The notes: generated by a model from the sequence alone, not told the origin. A DNA stretch of 5,491 nt from JBFFXF01 sp041569895 (GCA_041569895.1 JBFFXF010000385.1:1-5491); one strand, 5' to 3'. Counted from the stretch's first letter, positions 1 through 5,408 are shown. Made by a program: numbers and translations.

Positions 1-972
1 CGCGCGCGCGATGGCGAGGATGCCGGCCGAACCGGAGGCGTTGTCGTCCGCGCCGTTGAAGATGTCGTCGTCCTTCTTGCCGACATGGTCGAGGTGCGCC
101 CCGACGACGACGTGCTCGTCGCGCAGGCGCGGGTCGGCGCCCTCGATCCTGGCGATGACGTTCGAGGTCGGCGTCCGCGTCACCTGCTTGACCGGGCGGA
201 CGATGCGGGCGGTGACCGTCGCCGAGCGCGTCGCGTCGCCGTCACCGGGCGCTCCCTCGCCGAAGACCGCGGCGGCGACCTTCCTGGACACCCAGACGAC
301 GGTGGCGCGGTCCCGGGCGCCGTCGAACTGCGATTCCGGGAACTGGCGCCGGGACAGCGAGCGGTACCGCCGCACGCCGTCGTCCGAAACGACGAGCGTG
401 GGCGCGTCGCCGTCGCCCGCGAGCGCGGAGATCGACATGTCCGCGCCCGGCCCCGGCACGATGATCCGCGTCGTTCCGCGGAAGTCGACGCCGGCGGGAC
501 TCGGCACGGCGAAGTCCTTGCCGGGCTCGAAGCGCACCGCGCCGTCCTCGAGCTCGAGCTCGAGGGCCGACGACTCGGCGTCCTCCTCGACGCGCACGAG
601 CGCGAAGCGCTGGAGGTAGGTAGTCTCGTCGCCGACGACGTCGCCCGCGGGCAGCGCGCCGATCTGTTCAAGGACGCTGGCGCAGTAGAGGGCGGCGATG
701 TCGTACCCCCGGACCCCGGACTCGCGCCCCTCGAGCTCGGGCGCCGCCAGGAACGTCACCCAGGCGCGAAGGTCCGACTCGGTGATCGCCCCGAATCCCG
801 CCAGCAACGGAGGGGCCGGCGGCGCCAGGGAGCCCGCCGGCAGGTCGTCGCCGCGAACCGGTGTCAGGACTACGATGGCGGGAACGACGAAGGCGAGGAT
901 GGTGGCGAGCAACCACACGCGGCGAAGCGCGGGTACGGGGGTCGGGCGGCGGCGGTTGGCTCGCGAGGTCAT
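1..972 (-). CDS. M28-family zinc aminopeptidase, N-terminal part (runs off window)
   Basis: This is the first 324 codons of a metallopeptidase whose C-terminus lies beyond the left edge. Residues 1-18 are Arg-rich and basic, and residues 19-36 (VWLLATILAFVVPAIVVL) are hydrophobic. This suggests an uncleaved anchor or signal peptide and export; I see no lipobox. Residues 78-96 (PELEGRESGVRGYDIAALY) match the typical N-terminal M28 segment. Residues about 110-260 form a beta-rich insert, perhaps PA-like. TSNVIARIEG (269-278) leads into the catalytic core GAHLDHVG (291-298) and GADDNASG (307-314). In the family, the first His (H293) and the first conserved Asp of the DDN motif (D309 or D310) bind the two zinc ions; the Glu, Asp and second His ligands would lie outside the window. 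The start is the only ATG, since an in-frame stop lies at 1018-1020 and no other start codon lies between. The ribosome site is weak (GGAA, 6-7 nt away). The family is clear; substrate preference cannot be told. Confidence 0.9.
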   Translation of the reverse strand, partial: MTSRANRRRPTPVPALRRVWLLATILAFVVPAIVVLTPVRGDDLPAGSLAPPAPPLLAGFGAITESDLRAWVTFLAAPELEGRESGVRGYDIAALYCASVLEQIGALPAGDVVGDETTYLQRFALVRVEEDAESSALELELEDGAVRFEPGKDFAVPSPAGVDFRGTTRIIVPGPGADMSISALAGDGDAPTLVVSDDGVRRYRSLSRRQFPESQFDGARDRATVVWVSRKVAAAVFGEGAPGDGDATRSATVTARIVRPVKQVTRTPTSNVIARIEGADPRLRDEHVVVGAHLDHVGKKDDDIFNGADDNASGSAGILAIARA

Positions 973-1050
973 GGGCGTTTCCGGGCAAAGGGTGGAGGCG
1001 TCTCCGGGACCACGAGCCTACCGCCGGCCGTCGGAAAATGCGAGCCCGGG

Positions 1051-1079
1051 TTGATTTCGGGCGCCGGGACGGTTACGAT
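1051..1079 (+). promoter_or_regulatory. Predicted sigma-70-like promoter of the intergenic transcript
   Basis: TTGATT at 1051-1056 matches the -35 consensus at 4 of 6 bases. TACGAT at 1074-1079 matches the -10 consensus at 4 of 6. The spacing is exactly 17 nt, and the element sits in a locally AT-richer patch of an otherwise GC-rich gap. Transcription would start near 1086 and run toward the terminator at 1339-1377. No protein start codon with a ribosome site follows closely. The call rests on sequence match alone. Confidence 0.45.
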
Positions 1080-1137
1080 TGAGAAATTCCGTCGCGGGAG
1101 CTCTCACCCGCGGCCACCGTCCGCCGACACGTTTCGG

Positions 1138-1171
1138 GACAGTAGCGTTCACGAGACAGTAGCGTTCATGA
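1138..1171. repeat. 17-bp tandem direct repeat, two copies
   Basis: GACAGTAGCGTTCACGA (1138-1154) is followed at once by GACAGTAGCGTTCATGA (1155-1171), with a single C/T difference, and then by GAC, the start of a third unit. It lies 50-85 nt downstream of the predicted transcription start. A 17-bp pair is long enough for two protein-binding sites on nearby faces of the helix, or it may be a recent slippage duplication. No role can be assigned from sequence. Confidence 0.85.
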
Positions 1172-1338
1172 GACTTTCGACCTCGCATGTCCAGCTGGGG
1201 TACAGCGGTTTGTGTCCCTGTATCGGGGGAGCGCCGAGGCGCTCCCGACCGACCAGACTGCCGCATGCGGGGCCCGCCCCCCGGCGCTGCTCCTTTTCAG
1301 GAGGAGTTGACTGACGGGGACGGACGGGAAAGCGAACG

Positions 1339-1377
1339 AAATAAAAAGGCCCGCTGCAGCAGCGGGCCTTTTTATTT
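1339..1377 (+). terminator. Strong bidirectional intrinsic terminator
   Basis: Two 19-bp arms (1339-1357 and 1359-1377) are perfect reverse complements around one central base. The GC core is GGCCCGCTGC/GCAGCGGGCC, flanked by AAATAAAAA on the left and TTTTTATTT on the right, so each strand reads as a GC hairpin followed by a U-rich tract. On the plus strand it would end the transcript that starts near 1086. On the minus strand it would stop antisense transcription coming out of the sulfur genes. It leaves 93 bp before the cysG start, so cysG needs either read-through or its own promoter. Confidence 0.92.
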
Positions 1378-1427
1378 GGGCGCAAACGGGCTGGACGCGA
1401 ACGGACCGAGCGCGATCGAACTCAAGC

Positions 1428-1456
1428 AATCGAGGTTGGACGTAATCGAGCTGGAC
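1428..1456. repeat. Imperfect tandem repeat just upstream of cysG
   Basis: AATCGAGGTTGGAC (1428-1441) and AATCGAGCTGGAC (1444-1456) repeat with a 16-bp period, differing by one inserted base. A further ATCGA lies at 1415-1419 and a further GCTGGAC at 1390-1396. The pair ends 14 bp before the GTG start of cysG, a place where a repressor or activator of sulfur genes could bind. I recognise no named operator, and no clear -10/-35 pair in the 1378-1470 gap. Confidence 0.5.
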
Positions 1457-1470
1457 ACCGAGCCGACATC

Positions 1471-2877
1471 GTGAACGACTTGTATCCGATCTTTATCAAG
1501 CTCGCCGGTCGGCGGTGCCTCGTCGTCGGCGGTGGCCGCATCGCCGCGGACAAGGTGCGCGGCCTGCGGGACGCCGGGGCGGTGGTCACCGTCGTCAGCC
1601 CCTCGCTCGGCGAGACGCTCGATGAGCTCGCCCGGGCCGGCCTGGTGCGGTGGATCGAACGCGAGTTCCGCGAGGAGGACCTCGATGGCGCCTACCTGGT
1701 GATCGTGGCCACCGACGATCCGGCTGTCTCCGCCGCGGTCTTCCACGAGGCCGAGCGACGCGGGATTCTCTGCAACGCGGTCGATGTCGACGAGTTCTGC
1801 AGCTTCCACGTGCCGGCGATCGCGTCGCGGGGCGACATCAAGGTCGCCATCTCGACCGCCGGCCGCAGCCCCGCGTTCGCGGGCCACCTGAAACGTCGCA
1901 TCCAGAAGAGCCTCACGCCGGCGGACGAGACGTTCGTGAAGGAGCTCGGCCGCATGCGCCCGCACGTGCTCGAGCGCTGGGCGGACGACCCCGATCGCCG
2001 CAAGCGCATCTTCCAGGCGCTCGTCGACGGATACGCCGGCGACCGCGGCGAGACCGCGGCCGCGCTCCCCGCGGAGCTGCGCCCGGCGCAACGGGGCACG
2101 GCGTACCTCGTCGGCGCCGGACCGGGCGACGCCGGTCTCCTGACGGTGCGCGGGCTGGCCCTGCTGCGCTCGGCCGACATCGTCTTCCACGACCGGCTCG
2201 TCGGCCCGGGCGTCCTGGCGATGATCCCCGAGGGCGTCGAGCAGGTCTACGTCGGCAAGGAGGCCGGGCGCGCGCACTGCGAGGACACCGGCGCCGCGAT
2301 CGTCGCCGCGGCGCGGCGCGGACTCGCGGTCGTCCGGCTCAAGGGCGGTGACCCGCTCCTCTTCGGCCGCGGCGGCGACGAGATGCTCGCACTGTGGAGC
2401 GCCGGCGTGCCCTTCGAGGTGGTCTCGGGCGTCAGCGCCCTGACCGCCGTTCCCGCCGCCGCCGGCATCCCGGTGACCTTCCGGCGCATCTCGCACCAGG
2501 TGGTGATCCGCTCCGGCTACCGCAACCCCGACGACCCGTCTCCCGAGCTCGTCCCCCCGTTTCCCTCGGAGACGACCTACGTGTATTTCATGACCGCCGG
2601 CCGGCTGACCGAGATCGTCCGCGAGCTGCGCGAGCGCGATGGCCTCGCCGACGAGACGCCGGTGGCGATCATCCAGCGCGGCACGTTGCCCGACCAGAGG
2701 GTCCTCCACGGGACGGTCGGCACCATCATCGACCTGGCGACCCGCTCCCCGCTCAGGCCGCCGGCGATGGTCGTCGCCGGCGCCGTCGTCCGGTTCCTCG
2801 AACGCGATGTCGCGCTTGCCGGCGCGGACGCCGCGGCGGACCGGGCGGATCACGCATCACGCGAGGGCCGGTCATGA
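1471..2877 (+). CDS. cysG: Siroheme synthase: precorrin-2 dehydrogenase/ferrochelatase fused to uroporphyrinogen-III C-methyltransferase
   Basis: CysG converts uroporphyrinogen III to siroheme in the cytoplasm. The C-terminal half adds two methyl groups from SAM to give precorrin-2. The N-terminal half oxidises this with NAD+ and inserts iron. The N-terminal module (about 1-150) shows the Rossmann loop VVGGGRIAADKV (18-29), the active-site segment NAVDVDEFCSF (102-112, with D105 at the usual catalytic Asp position) and STAGRSPAFA (128-137). A helical linker follows. The methyltransferase module (about 209-450) shows VGAGPGDAGLLT (214-225), HDRLV (240-244), VGKEAG (261-266) and VVRLKGGDPLLFGRGGDE (287-304). 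At 468 aa it is close to the usual full-length CysG. The GTG start gives the usual N-terminus about 17 residues before the GGG loop, though I see no good ribosome site. Several methyltransferase positions depart from consensus (see findings). It stops 40 bp before cysH, consistent with one operon. Confidence 0.93.
   Translation: MNDLYPIFIKLAGRRCLVVGGGRIAADKVRGLRDAGAVVTVVSPSLGETLDELARAGLVRWIEREFREEDLDGAYLVIVATDDPAVSAAVFHEAERRGILCNAVDVDEFCSFHVPAIASRGDIKVAISTAGRSPAFAGHLKRRIQKSLTPADETFVKELGRMRPHVLERWADDPDRRKRIFQALVDGYAGDRGETAAALPAELRPAQRGTAYLVGAGPGDAGLLTVRGLALLRSADIVFHDRLVGPGVLAMIPEGVEQVYVGKEAGRAHCEDTGAAIVAAARRGLAVVRLKGGDPLLFGRGGDEMLALWSAGVPFEVVSGVSALTAVPAAAGIPVTFRRISHQVVIRSGYRNPDDPSPELVPPFPSETTYVYFMTAGRLTEIVRELRERDGLADETPVAIIQRGTLPDQRVLHGTVGTIIDLATRSPLRPPAMVVAGAVVRFLERDVALAGADAAADRADHASREGRS
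2863..2867 (+). promoter_or_regulatory. Ribosome binding site before the short ATGA-overlap frame
   Basis: GAGGG lies inside the end of cysG, 6 nt ahead of an ATG at 2874-2876 that overlaps the cysG TGA stop. It is better placed than anything upstream of cysG itself. It is the reason the short frame at 2874-2927 is listed at all. Confidence 0.35.
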
Positions 2878-2927
2878 CCCGGGAAAGCCAGTCCAGCCAC
2901 TACCCCGAGGAACAGCCATGGGTCTGA
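2874..2927 (+). CDS. Possible 17-aa coupling peptide between cysG and cysH
   Basis: The frame begins with an ATG that shares ATGA with the cysG stop and reads MTRESQSSHYPEEQPWV before a TGA that lies 10 nt inside cysH. A GAGGG ribosome site sits 6 nt ahead. The geometry is that of a translational coupling frame: ribosomes finishing cysG could restart here and stop just past the cysH start, keeping the cysH ribosome site open. The peptide has no Cys or Met run that would suggest sulfur sensing, and no family is recognised. Chance is a real alternative, because ATGA overlaps are easily made in such DNA. Confidence 0.22.
   Translation: MTRESQSSHYPEEQPWV
2907..2912 (+). promoter_or_regulatory. 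Ribosome binding site deciding the cysH start
   Basis: GAGGAA ends 5 nt before the ATG at 2918 and fixes that codon as the start, although the same frame stays open much further upstream into cysG sequence. Confidence 0.7.
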
Positions 2928-3733
2928 GGGATCGCGAGACACTCGAGCGGGAGGTGGCGCTGGCGCGCGAGCGCGGCGTCGACCGGAGCCCGCGGCAGCT
3001 CCTGGCGTGGGCCAGGGAGCTGCTCGGCGACGACCTGATGATGAGCACGGCGTTCGGGAAGACGGGCATGGTGATCCTGCACATGATCCGGGAGATCGCG
3101 CCCGGCATGCCGGTCTATTTCCTCGACACCGGATTCCACTTCCAGGAGACGCTCGATTTCGCCGAGCGACTGCGCTCCGAGTGGAGCCTCGACATCCGCT
3201 TCCACCGGCCGAAGCTCTTCGGCGAGGCGTTCCGGGCGGAGTACGGCGAGAACCTCTACGAGACCGACCCGGATCTCTGCTGCCACAAGAACAAGGTCGA
3301 GCCATTCGCCGAGCTCATCGAGCGCTACCAGGGCTGGATCGCGGGCATCCGCCGTGACCAGTCCTCGACCCGAGCCGATGCCGAGACGCTCGAGATCCTC
3401 CAGGCGAACAAGCTCAAGGTGCAGCCGCTGGTGATGTGGACGCGCGCCCGCGTCGACAAGTACCTCGCGGAGCACGCCGTGCCGCTGCACCCGCTCTTCG
3501 CCGAGGGCTACACGAGCATCGGCTGCGCGCCCTGCACGGCCTGCCCCGCCGCCGGCGGCCACGAGCGCGACGGCCGCTGGGCGGGTTCCAGGAAGACCGA
3601 GTGCGGGCTGCACCTCTTCTGGAAGGACCGCCAGGACGGCCAGAAGAAGGACCGGGCCTCGGGCACCGGCGACGGTGGGCGCGAGTCCGCGAGCGAGCGC
3701 CGCCGGCAGCCGCGCGTCGGCTTCGGGGGCTGA
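2918..3733 (+). CDS. cysH: Phosphoadenylyl-/adenylyl-sulfate reductase, APS-reductase type with [4Fe-4S] cysteines
   Basis: This 271-aa enzyme reduces activated sulfate (APS or PAPS) to sulfite with electrons from thioredoxin, in the cytoplasm, as part of assimilatory sulfate reduction. The PP-loop nucleotide site is STAFGKTG (43-50), followed by VYFLDTGFHFQETL (66-79). GIRRDQSSTRA (143-153) is the arginine-rich substrate segment. The nucleophile is C229 in TECGLH (227-232). A tandem C121-C122 and the GCAPC pair C203/C206 supply four iron-sulfur ligands, absent from the E. coli-type PAPS reductase but present in bacterial APS reductases, so APS is the likelier substrate. C208 is an extra cysteine near the cluster. 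The tail after about residue 236 is charged and low in complexity and probably disordered. The start follows GAGGAA, and residues upstream in frame do not resemble the family. It follows cysG, which makes the cofactor of the next enzyme in the path, sulfite reductase. No terminator with a T-run follows. Confidence 0.94.
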   Translation: MGLRDRETLEREVALARERGVDRSPRQLLAWARELLGDDLMMSTAFGKTGMVILHMIREIAPGMPVYFLDTGFHFQETLDFAERLRSEWSLDIRFHRPKLFGEAFRAEYGENLYETDPDLCCHKNKVEPFAELIERYQGWIAGIRRDQSSTRADAETLEILQANKLKVQPLVMWTRARVDKYLAEHAVPLHPLFAEGYTSIGCAPCTACPAAGGHERDGRWAGSRKTECGLHLFWKDRQDGQKKDRASGTGDGGRESASERRRQPRVGFGG

Positions 3734-3756
3734 GACGGACCCGACGGTCCAAAAAC

Positions 3757-3786
3757 TTCACTCCCGCGCCGATCATGGGGTATAAA
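3757..3786 (+). promoter_or_regulatory. Predicted promoter of the rhomboid gene
   Basis: TATAAA at 3781-3786 is a near-consensus -10 box, striking in DNA this GC-rich. TTCACT at 3757-3762 matches -35 at 4 of 6 bases, with 18-nt spacing. Transcription would begin near 3793, leaving an untranslated leader of about 78 nt before the ATG at 3871. Confidence 0.5.
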
Positions 3787-3870
3787 GGGCGAGGGCCGTG
3801 TCGTCGTCGTGCTCGTGTCGCCCCGGCCCCCCTCGGACTCGCTCGGCTCGACTTCCGATAACGTGCACGG

Positions 3871-4794
3871 ATGGGACTCTACGACCGCGACTACTACCGG
3901 GACTCCCACTCCGGCGGACGCTTCGCCCTGTCGACGCGCTCCGCCGTCTTCACGCTGATCATCATCAACATCGGAATCTGGGTGTTGCAGGTCGCGCTGT
4001 GGCGCGTCGAAAACAACCCCTTCGTCTGGTTGAAGTGTAACTCGGTGGACGTCTTCGAGCGCGGTTACGTCTGGCAGCTCGTCACTGCGAATTTTCTCCA
4101 TGCCGAGAACAAGATCTGGCACCTCCTTTTCAACATGGTCGGCCTCTACGTCTTCGGGCGCGACGTCGAGGAGCTCTACGGCAAGCGCAACTTTTTTACC
4201 TTCTACTTAGCGGCGGGCGTCGTGGCGATGGGGGCCGAGTCGCTGGTCGCCTGGATCAACGGCCAGCCGACAGTGATCGTGGGCGCCTCGGGGGCCGTGA
4301 TGGGCCTCCTCGTCGTCTTCGTGCTGTTCTATCCGAAGCGCACGCTGATGCTGTTCCCGATTCCCATTCCGGTCCAGGCGTGGGTTCTCTGCCTCCTTTA
4401 CGCTCTGGGCAACATCGCTGGAGCGGGGAGTGAGACCTCGACCGGCGTCGCCCACCTGGCCCACCTCGCCGGCGGAGCTTTCGGGCTGGTCTACAAGGTC
4501 GCCGACCTCCGCTGGGAGTCGATCGGCCGGCGCTTCGGCGGCATCTTCGGGCGACGCCGGGCGCTCCCCGGCGACGAGCTCGTCCGCTCACGGGCGCGCT
4601 CGACGCGGCGCCGAAAGACGAAGGTCGTCCAGTTCCCGCTCGCCGACGGCGCCGCCGACTCGTCGGAGCGCGATCCGATCTCGGCGCGCATCGACGAGCT
4701 CCTCGACAAGATCCACCGTGAGGGGAAGGAGAGCCTGAGCGAGGAGGAGCTCGAGTTCCTCAGGACCAACTCCCAGAACTACAAGAGCGAGTAG
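3871..4794 (+). CDS. Rhomboid-family intramembrane serine protease with C-terminal helical tail
   Basis: This 307-aa protein cleaves transmembrane substrates within the membrane. Hydrophobic segments lie at about 25-44, 82-96, 108-128, 134-153, 158-181 and 194-209, the six-helix rhomboid core. The active site is complete: H84xxxN88 (HLLFN) for the oxyanion pocket, the nucleophile S140 in GASG (138-141), and the catalytic H198 in HLAGGAFG (198-205, the HxxGxxxG pattern). Residues 219-255 are basic and would face the cytoplasm. Residues about 270-300 (ISARIDELLDKIHREG..SLSEEELEFLR) form an amphipathic helical tail seen in many bacterial rhomboids, which I recall as DUF6576. An in-frame TAA 12 nt upstream makes the ATG the first possible start in the frame, although no strong ribosome site precedes it. 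Codon use is less GC-biased than in its neighbours: a TTA leucine at residue 113 and a T6 run nearby. It leads a probable two-gene operon with the frame at 4802. Confidence 0.93.
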   Translation: MGLYDRDYYRDSHSGGRFALSTRSAVFTLIIINIGIWVLQVALWRVENNPFVWLKCNSVDVFERGYVWQLVTANFLHAENKIWHLLFNMVGLYVFGRDVEELYGKRNFFTFYLAAGVVAMGAESLVAWINGQPTVIVGASGAVMGLLVVFVLFYPKRTLMLFPIPIPVQAWVLCLLYALGNIAGAGSETSTGVAHLAHLAGGAFGLVYKVADLRWESIGRRFGGIFGRRRALPGDELVRSRARSTRRRKTKVVQFPLADGAADSSERDPISARIDELLDKIHREGKESLSEEELEFLRTNSQNYKSE

Positions 4795-4796
4795 GA
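4793..4796 (+). promoter_or_regulatory. Ribosome binding site overlapping the rhomboid stop
   Basis: AGGA spans the last bases of the rhomboid TAG stop and lies 5 nt before the ATG at 4802. It supports that start and suggests coupled translation of the two genes. Confidence 0.55.
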
Positions 4797-4801
4797 CGGG
4801 G

Positions 4802-5260
4802 ATGGCGAAGAAATCGACACCGCGCACGGTGCCGACCGGCGCCGCCGGTCTCCACGTCGAGCTCGTCGACCGCCTGATCGACGTGGCGATCGACGACGAC
4901 CGGTTCCGCGCGCTCTGGATCGAGGCCGACGACCGCAAGGCGCTGCGTCGTCCCTTCGGCCCGGTGACCATCCACGCCGTCGCCGACGAGCCCGACTTCC
5001 CGGCCCTCGTCGCCGCCATCGAGGGCATCCTCGCAGGCGTCGGCGCCACCGTGAAAAACGCCGCCTGGAGCGACACGAACCGAAACGCCCGCCAGCTCGA
5101 CGCCACCGTCGAGCTCGCCCTCGACGGCCACCGCGTCGAGGGCGCCATCCGATTCATCGTCGAGTGCTCGGCCTTCCTCGCCAAGCGACCGAGACGAGCC
5201 GTCGCGGCGCTGGTCGACAAGACGAATCATCTGATCCATGTGATGGACTTCTCGGCCTGA
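4802..5260 (+). CDS. Uncharacterised 152-aa protein, perhaps a degenerate nucleotidyltransferase-like fold
   Basis: I do not recognise the family firmly. The protein is soluble and has no signal peptide or membrane segment. Its N-terminus (1-16) looks disordered. Residues 18-40 form a helix and strand ending in DDDRFRALWIEADDRK (31-46). PVTIHAVADEPDFPALVAAI (54-73) and a C-terminal beta/alpha part (LDATVELALDGHRVEGAIRF, 99-118) follow. The order helix, 'D.RFRALW', then a strand with acidic residues after it, resembles small polymerase-beta-type nucleotidyltransferases. However, the Gly-Ser motif after the first strand reads EAD and the DxD metal pair reads TIH, so catalysis by that mechanism is unlikely. 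This resemblance is inference only. It lies 7 bp behind the rhomboid gene with an overlapping ribosome site, so it is co-transcribed and may act with it. That the frame is real is supported by coding-style G/C third positions, the ribosome site and the tight spacing. Confidence 0.75.
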   Translation: MAKKSTPRTVPTGAAGLHVELVDRLIDVAIDDDRFRALWIEADDRKALRRPFGPVTIHAVADEPDFPALVAAIEGILAGVGATVKNAAWSDTNRNARQLDATVELALDGHRVEGAIRFIVECSAFLAKRPRRAVAALVDKTNHLIHVMDFSA

Positions 5261-5268
5261 CGCGGTCC

Positions 5269-5280
5269 GCGGATTCCGCA
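5269..5280. repeat. GCRGATTCCGCA box, copy 1
   Basis: GCGGATTCCGCA lies 8 bp after the stop at 5260 and matches a second copy at 5467-5478 at 11 of 12 bases. The box is itself nearly palindromic (GCGGA-TT-CCGC). A shorter match, GCGGATTCC, lies at 5361-5369. It may mark the edge of a repeat unit. Confidence 0.5.
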
Positions 5281-5288
5281 ACTCTGCT

Positions 5289-5336
5289 CGTTCCCGTTCG
5301 CGTTCCCGTCCCCGGTCCCGTCCCCGTGCCCGTGCC
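5289..5336. repeat. Hexamer array CG-N-N-C-C, eight units
   Basis: Eight consecutive hexamers can be read without a gap: CGTTCC, CGTTCG, CGTTCC, CGTCCC, CGGTCC, CGTCCC, CGTGCC and CGTGCC. All begin with CG, and seven end in CC. The array is strongly pyrimidine-rich on this strand and lies outside any gene. Such degenerate hexamer tracts arise by slippage. The open frames that cross it read as low-complexity Val-Pro or Arg-Glu repeats and are not genes. Confidence 0.85.
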
Positions 5337-5383
5337 CGGCGAGGCTGCTCGACTTCGCCGGCGGATTCCAACGGCAAGAACAC

Positions 5384-5408
5384 GGCAAGGAAGGCAGGAA
5401 GGCAGGAA
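5384..5408. repeat. Purine-rich GGCA(R)GGAA array
   Basis: GGCAAGGAA, GGCAGGAA and GGCAGGAA follow one another directly, preceded by a looser ACGGCAAGAAC at 5371-5381. The array is purine-rich on the strand on which the hexamer array 48 bp earlier is pyrimidine-rich. No gene covers it. Confidence 0.75.

Larger units (their letters stand above)
1086..1377 (+). ncRNA. Candidate structured small RNA or cysG leader
   Basis: This stretch lies between a likely promoter and a strong intrinsic terminator and has no convincing protein gene. Hairpins can be seen along it. GTCGCGGG/CCCGCGGC at 1091-1114 has an 8-nt loop and one G-U pair. GGTACAG/CTGTATC at 1199-1224 has a 12-nt loop and one G-U pair. 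GGGAGCGCC/GGCGCTCCC at 1227-1246 is a perfect 9-bp inverted repeat. CTCCT/AGGAG at 1290-1303 has a TTTC loop, and the terminator stem follows. CCGTCCG (1118-1124) can also pair with CGGACGG (1321-1327), which would close the domain. I compared it by eye with SAM-I, SAM-II, TPP, cobalamin, c-di-GMP, 6S, 4.5S SRP, tmRNA and RNase P signatures and recognised none. Since the peptidase gene points away, the terminator needs a transcript that starts inside this gap. It may be a free small RNA or an attenuated leader for the sulfur genes. An open frame from 1168 (48 codons) lacks a ribosome site and looks accidental. Confidence 0.35.

Noticed and set aside
85..1314. A 409-codon open frame on the plus strand over the peptidase and the gap
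   Set aside because: It lies antisense to the M28 gene and then runs through the non-coding gap. The composition is Arg/Gly/Asp-rich and shows no motif.
1086..1340. A SAM, cobalamin or TPP riboswitch upstream of cysG
   Set aside because: None of the conserved core sequences of these riboswitches can be found by eye on either strand. Only generic hairpins are visible.
1372..2853. A 493-codon open frame on the minus strand across cysG
   Set aside because: Its protein is rich in Asp, Gly, Arg and Ala with no family motif, and it mirrors the codons of a clear cysG. It is a product of high GC at third positions.
2900..3613. A 237-codon minus-strand frame across cysH
   Set aside because: It is the antisense shadow of a well-supported cysH and has no recognisable domain.
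3737..3750. Hairpin GGACC-CGAC-GGTCC just after cysH, as a terminator
   Set aside because: The stem is only 5 bp and is followed by A residues, not a T-run. On the other strand the T-run comes before the stem. It may be a weak mRNA 3' structure, but it is not an intrinsic terminator.
4189..4200. T6 run in the rhomboid gene as a programmed frameshift site
   Set aside because: The frame before and after it encodes one continuous rhomboid with all catalytic residues downstream, so no shift is needed and no stimulating structure stands out.
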